Source of the DNA: a virus
Virus record (IMG/VR): IMGVR_UViG_3300027708_001442
Location: 1 to 32,424 of that record
Length of the DNA: 32,424 bases
Direction: 5' to 3' (one strand)
Part shown: piece after piece, positions 8,274-14,586 of the stretch
Layout of the letters: every line of letters begins with the position of its first letter
Position numbering within the stretch: position 1 is the stretch's first letter
Made by a program: the position numbers and the translations under genes
Notes under the pieces: generated by a model
Seen by the model: the letters and a program-made list of their open reading frames with translations, nothing else
What the model was told of the DNA's origin: nothing
The model's database searches: none

Positions 8274-9464
8274 ATGCTAAACAATAAACAACGTGAGTAC
8301 ATTAAATACGCTTATAGCCTATTTAATAAAGATGTGTTAACTAAAAAAGAGTTGATACAAGCAAACAAAAAATTTGGTTGTAAATACGCTCCACAATGGT
8401 TAATTAAAGATAAACAATACAAAGTTGATAAGGCGACTTTTAGATTACCTTTAGATGGTGATATTAAAAAAACTGTTGCCGTTGAATCAACTAATAATAC
8501 TGAGATTAAAAAAGAAGCCGCTTATATTGTATCTTCTTTAACAGGCGACATTGTGCCTAAAAAAGATCCAGTGTTTGTTCCATTTGGTAACTACCCAGAT
8601 ATTAAATCTATTATTAAATCTGGTAAATTTTATCCTATATTCATTACTGGTTTATCTGGTAATGGTAAAACAATGTCTGTAATGCAGGCATGTGCTGAGG
8701 CTAAAAAAGAATGTATCAGAGTAAACGTTACAATTGAAACCGACGAGGACGATTTACTTGGTGGTTACAGATTAAAAGACGGCCAAACTGTATGGCAAAA
8801 CGGTCCAGTTATTGAAGCCATGGAGAGAGGCGCTCTTCTTTTATTAGATGAGATTGATTTAGCTTCTAATAAAATTATGTGTTTACAACCTATCTTAGAA
8901 GGATCAGGAGTGTTTGTTAAAAAAATTAACAAATTTGTAAAACCAAAAGACGGTTTTAACGTAGTGGCAACTGCCAATACTAAAGGTCAAGGTTCCGAAG
9001 ATGGTAAGTTTATCGGTACTAATATCCTTAACGAAGCTTTCTTAGAGAGATTTCCGGTTACATTTGAACAAAGATATCCAAATGCTAAGACTGAGGAAAA
9101 AATTCTAAATAATACTTTAGAAGCTACTGGTAAAAAAGATACTAACTATGTTAACAAACTTGTTACATGGGCGGATGTTATCAGAAAAACTTACTTTGAT
9201 GGTGGTGTAGATGAGATTATATCTACCAGAAGATTAGTACATATTGTACAAGCTTACTCTATCTTTAGTAATAAACTTAAAGCAATTGAATTGTGTACAA
9301 ATAGATTTGATGAAGATACTAAAACTTCATTTGTAGATTTATACACTAAAGTTGATGCTGGCGCTACTGCTGATCAGATTATAGAATCTCAAAGACAGTC
9401 AGAAGTTGCGGCTCAATCTCAAACGGATTCCAATGATGGTGAGGAGGAAGCAGTAGCTATTTAA
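8274..9464 (+). CDS. cobS: MoxR/CobS-type AAA+ ATPase
   Basis: 396 residues. Walker A is GLSGNGKT (about 126-133), then TDEDDLLGG, then Walker B LLLLDEIDL (about 189-196), and sensor 1 region VVATANTKGQG. The ILNEAFLERF segment supplies the arginine-finger region typical of the MoxR/CbbQ/CobS clade. The first 80 residues are family-specific, and the end is an acidic Gln/Glu-rich tail. This is the gene usually called cobS in cyanophages. MoxR-type ATPases form rings that act with a vWA partner on a client protein; the vWA protein is the gene just upstream, with its own promoter but shared upstream repeats. The symbol follows phage custom and does not mean cobalt insertion is shown. The client is unknown. 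Confidence 0.85.
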   Translation: MLNNKQREYIKYAYSLFNKDVLTKKELIQANKKFGCKYAPQWLIKDKQYKVDKATFRLPLDGDIKKTVAVESTNNTEIKKEAAYIVSSLTGDIVPKKDPVFVPFGNYPDIKSIIKSGKFYPIFITGLSGNGKTMSVMQACAEAKKECIRVNVTIETDEDDLLGGYRLKDGQTVWQNGPVIEAMERGALLLLDEIDLASNKIMCLQPILEGSGVFVKKINKFVKPKDGFNVVATANTKGQGSEDGKFIGTNILNEAFLERFPVTFEQRYPNAKTEEKILNNTLEATGKKDTNYVNKLVTWADVIRKTYFDGGVDEIISTRRLVHIVQAYSIFSNKLKAIELCTNRFDEDTKTSFVDLYTKVDAGATADQIIESQRQSEVAAQSQTDSNDGEEEAVAI

Positions 9465-9500
9465 ATAGTTACTTTTCTAAAATCCATTAATAATAGTCCT

Positions 9501-9522
9501 GAGTGGCCAATAATGGCCACTC
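9501..9522 (+). other. Perfect 9-bp stem-loop upstream of rpsU
   Basis: GAGTGGCCA (9501-9509), loop ATAA, TGGCCACTC (9514-9522). No T tract follows, so it is not a typical terminator. It ends ten bases before the rpsU Shine-Dalgarno, a position suited to RNA processing, mRNA stabilisation or translational control. Its AGTGGCCA arm recurs in the hairpin at 12059-12089. Confidence 0.7.
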
Positions 9523-9531
9523 TAAACACCC

Positions 9532-9540
9532 TAAGGAGGT
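9532..9540 (+). promoter_or_regulatory. Perfect nine-base Shine-Dalgarno of rpsU
   Basis: TAAGGAGGT at 9532-9540 is fully complementary to the usual 16S anti-Shine-Dalgarno and sits eight bases before a TTG start. I noticed no stronger ribosome site in the window, and it decides the non-ATG start at 9549. Confidence 0.85.
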
Positions 9541-9548
9541 ATATTTAA

Positions 9549-9758
9549 TTGGGACTCAAAGTAGAAGTTAAGAATAACAATGTCGAAAAGGCAATGCGTA
9601 TTCTTAAAAAGAAAATGCTTAAAGAGGGCGTTCTAAGACTGTACAAAATGAAACAGACTTATGAAAAACCATCTGAAAAAAGAGTTAGGAAAGCAAAAGA
9701 AATGCGAGCTAACTATTTAAAGAAGCAAAAAGAACTAAGAAATCTAAGAGGTTACTAG
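9549..9758 (+). CDS. rpsU: Ribosomal protein bS21
   Basis: 69 residues, very basic, full length for bS21. It matches the family along its length: [18 protein letters not shown], then KEGVLRLYK, then the hallmark [14 protein letters not shown] (39-51). bS21 sits on the 30S platform beside bS18 and bS6 near the 3' end of 16S rRNA and assists initiation. Phage-encoded bS21 is known from pelagimyophages and other marine viruses, and is thought to enter host ribosomes. The start is TTG 9549, set by the perfect Shine-Dalgarno. I see no promoter between the AAA+ gene and this one, so it is probably read through from 8216. A hairpin (9501-9522) precedes it and a structured region follows. Confidence 0.93.
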   Translation: MGLKVEVKNNNVEKAMRILKKKMLKEGVLRLYKMKQTYEKPSEKRVRKAKEMRANYLKKQKELRNLRGY

Positions 9759-9760
9759 TT

Positions 9761-9789
9761 TTAACATTATATTTGAAACTAAATATATT
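9761..9789 (+). promoter_or_regulatory. Possible promoter of structured RNA region
   Basis: TTAACA (9761-9766), 17-base spacer, TATATT (9784-9789). The predicted start near 9796 lies at the first stem of the structured stretch 9793-9897. Confidence 0.4.
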
Positions 9790-9792
9790 ATA

Positions 9793-9897
9793 GATTAGGC
9801 AACTCATAAGACCTGATCGGTGTTAAAAAGATTGATCCTACTTAAAGGATCAGCAAATCGGTGTTTGGTAGTTTACTCCGTGATAAACAAACTACCA
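9793..9897 (+). ncRNA. Candidate structured RNA with three stem-loops
   Basis: This gene-free stretch after rpsU can form three hairpins in a row: 9793-9799 with 9812-9818 (7 bp, one G-T), 9833-9839 with 9846-9852 (7 bp, loop ACTTAA), and 9866-9874 with 9889-9897 (9 bp, 14-base loop). The linkers carry a direct repeat, ATCGGTGTT at 9816-9824 and 9857-9865. A possible promoter lies just upstream and the hsp20 promoter begins two bases after the last stem. It has no open frame and matches no RNA family I know. It could be a small RNA, a riboregulator or the 3' part of the rpsU message. Confidence 0.45.
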
Positions 9898-9898
9898 C

Positions 9899-9931
9899 TT
9901 GACAAAGCATAGTCTAATGACTATATAAATA
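9899..9931 (+). promoter_or_regulatory. Overlapping sigma70-type and late promoter of hsp20
   Basis: TTGACA (9899-9904), 17-base spacer, TATATA (9922-9927), overlapped by the T4-type late box TATAAATA (9924-9931). Host polymerase and the gp55 form could both start here, with a leader of about 50-60 bases. Confidence 0.65.
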
Positions 9932-9990
9932 ATATTGAAAGTGCCAATAGTGGGCTTTTAATTTTAACTTGCTTAACAAAAGGAGAAAAA

Positions 9991-10434
9991 ATGACAAACA
10001 GACAATTAAGCATATTCAATCAACTAAGACCCTTATCTATAGGTTTCAATAATGTATTTGACCACTTTGAGTCAATGCTAAATGATGACTTTGGATTAAG
10101 AGTTCCAACAGTAAATTATCCACCATACAATATTGTAGAAACATCTAAGAACAAATACGATATCGAAGTGGCTCTTGCTGGTTACGGTAAAAAAGATATA
10201 GACGTAACCTTTGAAGATGGACAGTTAACTATCAAATCTAAAAAATCTGATAAAGAGGACGTTAAAGATAATACACTGTACAAAGGTATCGCTAAAAGAT
10301 ACTTTGAAAGATCATTTACAATTGCTGATGATGTAGAAATCAAAGGCGCTGAATTAAAAGATGGTCTATTGAAGGTATCGTTAGAGAAGATTATACCTGA
10401 AACAAAAAAACCAAGAACTATTGACATTCGATAG
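9991..10434 (+). CDS. hsp20: Small heat shock protein Hsp20 (IbpA-like)
   Basis: 147 residues, normal for bacterial and cyanophage Hsp20. The alpha-crystallin domain spans roughly 42-145: YPPYNIVETSKNKYDIEVAL, then GYGKKDIDVTFEDGQLTIK, then the conserved AELKDGLLKVSLEK segment. The N-terminal arm has the IbpA-like pattern FNQLRPLSIGFNNVFDHFE. It is an ATP-independent holdase that keeps unfolded proteins soluble; in T4-likes it is thought to help virion protein folding. The ribosome site AGGAG is five bases before the ATG. It is a single-gene unit with an overlapping dual promoter upstream and a terminator downstream. Confidence 0.93.
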   Translation: MTNRQLSIFNQLRPLSIGFNNVFDHFESMLNDDFGLRVPTVNYPPYNIVETSKNKYDIEVALAGYGKKDIDVTFEDGQLTIKSKKSDKEDVKDNTLYKGIAKRYFERSFTIADDVEIKGAELKDGLLKVSLEKIIPETKKPRTIDIR

Positions 10435-10447
10435 TTATAATTCACTT

Positions 10448-10473
10448 AAAGGCCGACTAAAATCGGCCTTTTT
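10448..10473 (+). terminator. Intrinsic terminator after hsp20
   Basis: AAAGGCCGA (10448-10456), loop CTAAAA, TCGGCCTTT (10463-10471), with the T run continuing to 10473. It is the clearest rho-independent terminator in the window. Confidence 0.88.
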
Positions 10474-10526
10474 GTGTTGTAAAAATAAGTAATTGATTTT
10501 ATTGCCTTATTTCTTTTCCACAAAGC

Positions 10527-10555
10527 TTGCATTTTTTAATAATGTATGGTATATT
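10527..10555 (+). promoter_or_regulatory. Sigma70-type promoter of DUF262-HNH gene
   Basis: TTGCAT (10527-10532), 17-base spacer, TATATT (10550-10555). The predicted start near 10562 gives a leader of about 107 bases, which is long for this window. Confidence 0.6.
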
Positions 10556-10560
10556 GGTAT

Positions 10561-10644
10561 TATCACTATCTAAAAATAGTGGTAAATGTGCGTTGACTTA
10601 TAGTAGTATAAGTTAACAAATTGAAACTGCTACCTACAGTAGCA
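10561..10644 (+). promoter_or_regulatory. Structured 5' leader with three hairpins
   Basis: Hairpin 1 pairs 10561-10569 with 10576-10584 (9 bp, one G-T) and starts at the predicted first base of the transcript. Hairpin 2 pairs 10592-10602 with 10607-10617 (11 bp, one G-T, loop GTAG). Hairpin 3 pairs TGCTAC 10628-10633 with GTAGCA 10639-10644 (loop CTACA). The ribosome site AAAGGAG at 10656-10662 lies after them. The layout suggests translational control or mRNA stabilisation of the downstream nuclease-like gene. No known riboswitch class is recognised. Confidence 0.55.
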
Positions 10645-10668
10645 AAAATAATATGAAAGGAGTTACCT

Positions 10669-12051
10669 ATGGTAATTCGTACAAATGGCCGTAGACCATT
10701 AATATCTACAAGCAAAGACTATACTCTAACAAGTTCTTTAGTTAGAGATTTAAAAAAACTAACAGCACTAGACCTAAGCTTTCAAAGTGAACAGCGATGG
10801 GATTTGGAACAAAAATCAAAATATATAAGCAGTCTAATACTAGGTATGGCACCTAGTAAGGTTATTCTTGCTAATATAGATGAATGTTTAAAAAATTCTC
10901 AATCAGATAGTTGGGACTTTATATACTTTAATAATTGGAAACAAAAAGGATTCCAAAAGATATCAATTGATGGTAATAACAGAACAATTACTATTGATGA
11001 ATATATGAATGGAAAAGTATCCATAATACATGATGATTATCAAATGCCAAATGGACAGATAGTTGTTATCGACAAAAATAATGATACTTGGTTTAAACAT
11101 CCTATTGTTTTTAGAAAATATATTGAAGAAAATATATTTTTAACAGTAACCGAATATACAAACGCAACAAGACAAGATTTAACTAACTTGTTTATTTGTA
11201 TTAATGATGGTTTTACATTAAACGCACAAGAATTAAGAAACGCTATCTTAGTTCCTTATGCTGAATGGGTAAGAAAAATGACTTTATTAACATATAATGA
11301 TATGTTAGTAAAAGTATTTCCTACTATCAAACAAAAAGTGAGACGAGTTATTGATGATTATATAGTATCAATGTCTATTTTCACAACTTATGGTACAGAA
11401 AAATCAATTCAAGGTGCTGAAAAAAATGCAGCTTATGAAGATGATTCTACCGTATCACAAAAAATATCTTTAGATAGAGCAGAAAAATTAATTAAATCTT
11501 TTGCTTCTTTTGTTAAAAAGAATTGTGGTGAAGAAATGAAAAACCATAGTACTCTTTTTAATCTTTTTATGGTATATACTTATCTTTTTGATAATGAATA
11601 TATTATAAAAAATGATAAAATTTTTTATGAATGGTTTATAAAAAGCGAAAATAAAAGAATATCTAATACTAATACTATAATGACAACTGCAGGAGGTGAA
11701 AGCAGAACTTACGAATCTTGTAATTCTACTATGTCATCACCTGAATTAAAAGCAAGATATAAATTATTAATTAAAGAACTTGCTTTGGTGGTTGATGTTC
11801 ATGCCGAGAAAAAAGACAAAATTCGTTTATTTTCTCCTCAAGAAAGGTATAAACTTTGGGAAAGACAAAATGGTATTTGTCCTGAAACAGGAAAAACTAT
11901 ACTCGAGTTTGAAATAAATGACGATACAAAATGGCATGCAGATCATATTATTCCTTATTCTAAAGGCGGTAAAACTACTTTAGAAAATGGACAGTTGATC
12001 GATAAGTTATCAAACTTAAAAAAATCAAATAAATTATCAATTATAAGATAA
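10669..12051 (+). CDS. DUF262-like protein with C-terminal HNH nuclease domain
   Basis: 460 residues. The N-terminal half resembles the ParB-like DUF262 domain of GmrSD-type proteins: QRW (42-44), KYISSLILGMAPSKVIL (51-67) and DGNNR (101-105), close to the family DGQQR, then a conserved NATRQDLTNLFICINDG. The last 70 residues are an HNH domain: ERQNGICPETGK (Cys404), then HADHIIPYSKGG (His423, Asp425, His426), then EN440GQLI and LSNLKKSNK. The ribosome site AAAGGAG is six bases before the ATG. In bacteria DUF262 proteins such as GmrSD and SspE are anti-phage nucleases. In a phage, roles in attacking host DNA or excluding rival phages are possible, and a solitary homing nuclease is an alternative. 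It has its own promoter, a structured leader and a hairpin downstream. Confidence 0.75.
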   Translation: MVIRTNGRRPLISTSKDYTLTSSLVRDLKKLTALDLSFQSEQRWDLEQKSKYISSLILGMAPSKVILANIDECLKNSQSDSWDFIYFNNWKQKGFQKISIDGNNRTITIDEYMNGKVSIIHDDYQMPNGQIVVIDKNNDTWFKHPIVFRKYIEENIFLTVTEYTNATRQDLTNLFICINDGFTLNAQELRNAILVPYAEWVRKMTLLTYNDMLVKVFPTIKQKVRRVIDDYIVSMSIFTTYGTEKSIQGAEKNAAYEDDSTVSQKISLDRAEKLIKSFASFVKKNCGEEMKNHSTLFNLFMVYTYLFDNEYIIKNDKIFYEWFIKSENKRISNTNTIMTTAGGESRTYESCNSTMSSPELKARYKLLIKELALVVDVHAEKKDKIRLFSPQERYKLWERQNGICPETGKTILEFEINDDTKWHADHIIPYSKGGKTTLENGQLIDKLSNLKKSNKLSIIR

Positions 12052-12058
12052 TATAAAA

Positions 12059-12089
12059 GTGGCCAAGGATGCTTGACTTCCTTGGCCAC
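12059..12089 (+). terminator. Strong 10-bp stem-loop after DUF262-HNH gene
   Basis: GTGGCCAAGG (12059-12068), 11-base loop, CCTTGGCCAC (12080-12089). It is GC-rich and follows the stop by seven bases, but no T tract follows. It may be a weak terminator or an RNase processing site before the tRNA. Its loop holds TTGACT (12073-12078), with only a poor -10 (TAGGTT, 12096-12101) at 17 bases. Confidence 0.5.
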
Positions 12090-12108
12090 CTATGTTAGGT
12101 TAATAATT

Positions 12109-12182
12109 GCGGATGTAGTATAAAAGTATTATTGTAGGTTTCCAACTTACAGAAATTGGGGCAGTACCAGTCATCCGCTCCA
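12109..12182 (+). tRNA. tRNA-Gly (anticodon TCC), atypical elbow
   Basis: Acceptor GCGGATG (12109-12115) pairs perfectly with CATCCGC (12172-12178), followed by discriminator T12179 and an encoded CCA (12180-12182). The anticodon stem GTAGG/CTTAC encloses the seven-base loop TTTCCAA (12139-12145), anticodon TCC, reading GGA/GGG. The T73 base and acceptor pairs fit glycine identity, and the overall layout resembles T4 tRNA-Gly. The T arm is odd: stem ATTGG/CCAGT with loop GGCAGTA (12160-12166) lacks T54, T55 and A58. The D loop has one G instead of GG. It may be a diverged working tRNA, a decaying one or a processing signal. Confidence 0.75.
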
Positions 12183-12189
12183 AAATTAT

Positions 12190-12375
12190 ATGATGAAATT
12201 AATTCACAAATTAGGCCACTATCATTCTAAATTATTTGCATACGTTGGTAGAAGAGCACAAGAATCTAAAGTTTGGGCAATACTATTAACAGTAATAATT
12301 ATATACGAATTTATAGAACATATAGTTTATCCTATATTAGTTCCTTATTTACTTTATATTCAATGGGTAAAATAG
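12190..12375 (+). CDS. Small single-span membrane protein
   Basis: 61 residues beginning at tandem ATGATG just seven bases after the tRNA CCA end. A basic N-terminus (HKLGHYHSKLFAYVGRRAQ) is followed by a long hydrophobic stretch (about 29-56: VWAILLTVIIIYEFIEHIVY and onward), predicting one membrane helix with perhaps a second short one. No ribosome site is visible. If the tRNA is cut out of a common transcript, the remaining mRNA would start almost at the ATG. Family not recognised; small size and hydrophobicity would fit a membrane-acting phage protein, but this is a guess. Confidence 0.55.
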   Translation: MMKLIHKLGHYHSKLFAYVGRRAQESKVWAILLTVIIIYEFIEHIVYPILVPYLLYIQWVK

Positions 12376-12376
12376 A

Positions 12377-12405
12377 TTGACTTTTAATAAAGTTTGTGAT
12401 ACATT
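12377..12405 (+). promoter_or_regulatory. Sigma70-type promoter abutting DUF3310-like gene
   Basis: TTGACT (12377-12382), 17-base spacer, TACATT (12400-12405). The predicted start is base 12412, the A of the ATG. It would drive the clamp and clamp-loader operon with a leaderless first gene. Confidence 0.7.
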
Positions 12406-12411
12406 AATATT

Positions 12412-12678
12412 ATGAAATACAATGAAGATAAAATTTTAAAAGAAATCTTAGATTACATTCAAGGTACTTATGGTCAACATTACTCTACGGGTAAAGATGG
12501 CTTTCAAGTGCAAGATTTATTTAAAACTTTAAAAATTGGAAAAGATTTTTGTCATGCAAACGCAATTAAGTATTTGTGTAGGTATGGTAAGAAAAACGGA
12601 TATAACCGTGCTGACTTATTGAAGGCAGTACATTATGTTATATTATTATTAAACTATGATAAGGAGAACGTGAAATGA
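12412..12678 (+). CDS. DUF3310-like small protein
   Basis: 88 residues. The stretch FCHANAIKYLCRYGKKNGYNRADLLKAVHYVILL matches the phage DUF3310 pattern (Cys, AIKY, R-x-GKK, DLxKAxxY), preceded by a YIQGTYGQHYSTGKDG segment common in T4-like relatives. Some databases label this family a nucleotide kinase, but no P-loop is present, so that label should not be trusted. The protein is predicted helical. The stop overlaps the clamp gene start (ATGA), so it is coupled with replication genes. First gene of the operon, predicted leaderless. Confidence 0.72.
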   Translation: MKYNEDKILKEILDYIQGTYGQHYSTGKDGFQVQDLFKTLKIGKDFCHANAIKYLCRYGKKNGYNRADLLKAVHYVILLLNYDKENVK

Positions 12679-13340
12679 ACCTAAGTACAGATACATTATC
12701 CATTTTAAAGAATTTTAGCGAGATCAATAACAACATTCTTTTTAAACCGGGTAGCAAGTTAAATACAATATCTGCTATGAAAAATATATTAGCAGAAGCA
12801 ACAATCACAGAAAAATTTGATACAGAATTTGGCATCTATGATCTAAATGAGTTTTTAAGAGCGGTAGAATTATTTGATAAACCTGCTGTTAAAGTCAATG
12901 GTGCAAACTACGCTTTAATCTCTGATGAAAAATCTAAACAAGTAATTAAATATTTCTTTGCTGATAAATCAGTATTAGTATCACCTCAAAAAGGTATTAA
13001 TATGCCAGATAAGACAGTAGCATTTACTTTGAAAAAAGAAGATTTTGCTAGAATACAAAAGGCAGCCACAACATTAAATTTACCAGATATCGCAATTAAA
13101 GGTAATGGTAAAATAATATCTTTTGTTGCAACAGATAAGAAAAACAAATCTTCAAATGATTACTCTTTAAATGTAGGTGAAACAGACAAAACATTTACAG
13201 CTTACTTTAAAGCAGATAACTTCAAGATTATTTCTGATGATTATGACGTTGCTATTTCTAAAGCAAAGATCAGCCACTTTATAAACAGAAGTAAACCAGT
13301 ACAGTATTGGATAGCATTAGAGCCAGATTCGGAGTTCTAA
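12675..13340 (+). CDS. 45: Sliding clamp gp45
   Basis: 221 residues (T4 gp45 is 228). The N-terminus MNLSTDTLSILKNFSEINNN and the following ILFKPGSKLNTISAMKNILAEA are characteristic of T4-type clamps, as is the EFGIYDLNEFLRAVELF segment. As a trimeric ring it tethers gp43 to DNA and, bound to gp55, activates late transcription. The ribosome site AGGAG lies about ten bases upstream inside the preceding gene. Position before gp44 and gp62 matches the T4 core order 45-44-62-regA-43, here with small genes inserted. Confidence 0.92.
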   Translation: MNLSTDTLSILKNFSEINNNILFKPGSKLNTISAMKNILAEATITEKFDTEFGIYDLNEFLRAVELFDKPAVKVNGANYALISDEKSKQVIKYFFADKSVLVSPQKGINMPDKTVAFTLKKEDFARIQKAATTLNLPDIAIKGNGKIISFVATDKKNKSSNDYSLNVGETDKTFTAYFKADNFKIISDDYDVAISKAKISHFINRSKPVQYWIALEPDSEF

Positions 13341-13341
13341 T

Positions 13342-13626
13342 ATGAAATTCTCCAGAACGGAATGGCATCAAGTCGCTTCTGAATTTCAATGTGATCTTCC
13401 TGATGAAGAAGTCATAAAGATATTTGGTTCAGTACAACGCTTAAAAGAAATCATATCACATCAAGAGCAACAATGGGGTAGTGATATAGAACCTATTGGC
13501 AAACCTCCAACAGAAGAAGAAAACGAGTTGTTAGACGAGGCTTGTGCTAATTATTCTGAAAGAGTTGATGATTGGTGGACAGATCGTAAAGGTGGTTACG
13601 AAGTTAGTTATAGTTATGAAAAATAA
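13342..13626 (+). CDS. Hypothetical acidic protein between gp45 and gp44
   Basis: 94 residues, acidic and Trp-rich (EWHQVA, QQWGSD, DDWWTDRKGGYE). The ribosome site GGAG is seven bases before the ATG, inside the end of the clamp gene. No family recognised and no membrane segment. Its place inside the clamp/clamp-loader operon suggests a replication-related role. Confidence 0.72.
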   Translation: MKFSRTEWHQVASEFQCDLPDEEVIKIFGSVQRLKEIISHQEQQWGSDIEPIGKPPTEEENELLDEACANYSERVDDWWTDRKGGYEVSYSYEK

Positions 13627-13641
13627 ATTGAGGATTATATT

Positions 13642-14586
13642 ATGTCAGACTTTTTGTGGGTTGAAAAATACCGACCAAAGAAGATACAAGATTGTATCTT
13701 ATCAGAAGATTTAAAACAAACTTTCTTAGAGTTCGTTAAGAAAAAAGAAATACCTAATCTGTTATTATCAGGTACAGCAGGCACAGGTAAGACTACTGTA
13801 GCTCGTGCTTTATGTGATGAAATAGGTGCCGACTATATTATCATAAACGGTTCAGATGAAGGCCGCCAGATTGATACATTAAGAAACAAAATCAAAAACT
13901 TTGCTTCTACTATTTCACTTACCAAAGATGCCAATCATAAAGTTGTAATTATAGATGAGGCTGATTATATGAACGCCGAATCGGTACAACCAGCATTAAG
14001 AAACTTTATTGAAACGTTTTTTAATAATTGTAGATTTATCTTTACTTGTAACTATAAAAACAAAATCATACCTGCTCTACATAGTCGTTGTACAGTAATT
14101 GATTTTAGAATTGTCAATGGTCAAAAGGTAAAAACGGCCACTCAATTAATGGATAGACTATCTATTATATTAAAAGATGAAGGCGTTGAATTTGATAAAA
14201 AGGTATTGGCAGAAGTAATACAAAAATATTATCCGGACTTTAGAAGAACTATAAACGAATTACAAAGATATTCAGTCCGTGGTAAAATTGACAGTGGTAT
14301 TCTTTTTAGTTTATCAGAAGAAAATAATAAAGACCTTATTGTAAAATTAAAAGATAAAGACTTTAATGGTATGAGAAAATGGGTTATACAAAACCTAGAC
14401 AAAGAACCTAGTGCTTTGTTTACAAGTATCTATGATGTACTTTACGAACATTTAGAACCTAAATCAATACCTCAAGCAGTATTAATTATTGCTGGTTATC
14501 AATATAAGGCGGCCTTTGTTGCTGACCAAGAAATTAATATGGTGGCCTGCTTAACTGAAATAATGGCTGGATGTAAATTTAAATGA
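13642..14586 (+). CDS. 44: Clamp loader large subunit gp44
   Basis: 314 residues (T4 gp44 is 319). It opens WVEKYRPKKIQDCIL as in all gp44/RFC-type loaders. Walker A is GTAGTGKT (44-51), Walker B VVIIDEAD (DEAD at 105-108), and the arginine-finger motif is SRC (148-150). With gp62 it uses ATP to load gp45. The translation start region is GAGG, eight bases, ATG, with the AT-rich ATTATATT before the ATG. In T4 the gene 44 start is a classic RegA operator of similar make-up (GAGG, then A/T, then ATG), so repression by the RegA encoded at 15316 is likely. The stop overlaps the next gene (ATGA). Confidence 0.94.
   Translation: MSDFLWVEKYRPKKIQDCILSEDLKQTFLEFVKKKEIPNLLLSGTAGTGKTTVARALCDEIGADYIIINGSDEGRQIDTLRNKIKNFASTISLTKDANHKVVIIDEADYMNAESVQPALRNFIETFFNNCRFIFTCNYKNKIIPALHSRCTVIDFRIVNGQKVKTATQLMDRLSIILKDEGVEFDKKVLAEVIQKYYPDFRRTINELQRYSVRGKIDSGILFSLSEENNKDLIVKLKDKDFNGMRKWVIQNLDKEPSALFTSIYDVLYEHLEPKSIPQAVLIIAGYQYKAAFVADQEINMVACLTEIMAGCKFK

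Noticed and set aside
8274-9464. Assignment as a true cobalt chelatase subunit
   Set aside because: The AAA+ fold is shared by the wider MoxR family and no CobN or other cobalamin gene is present; the symbol is kept only by phage custom.
9793-9897. CRISPR-like array from the ATCGGTGTT repeats
   Set aside because: Only two nine-base repeats, unequal hairpin-forming spacers and no cas genes.
12109-12182. tRNA gene as a phage integration site
   Set aside because: No integrase or matching repeat is visible and T4-type phages are lytic.
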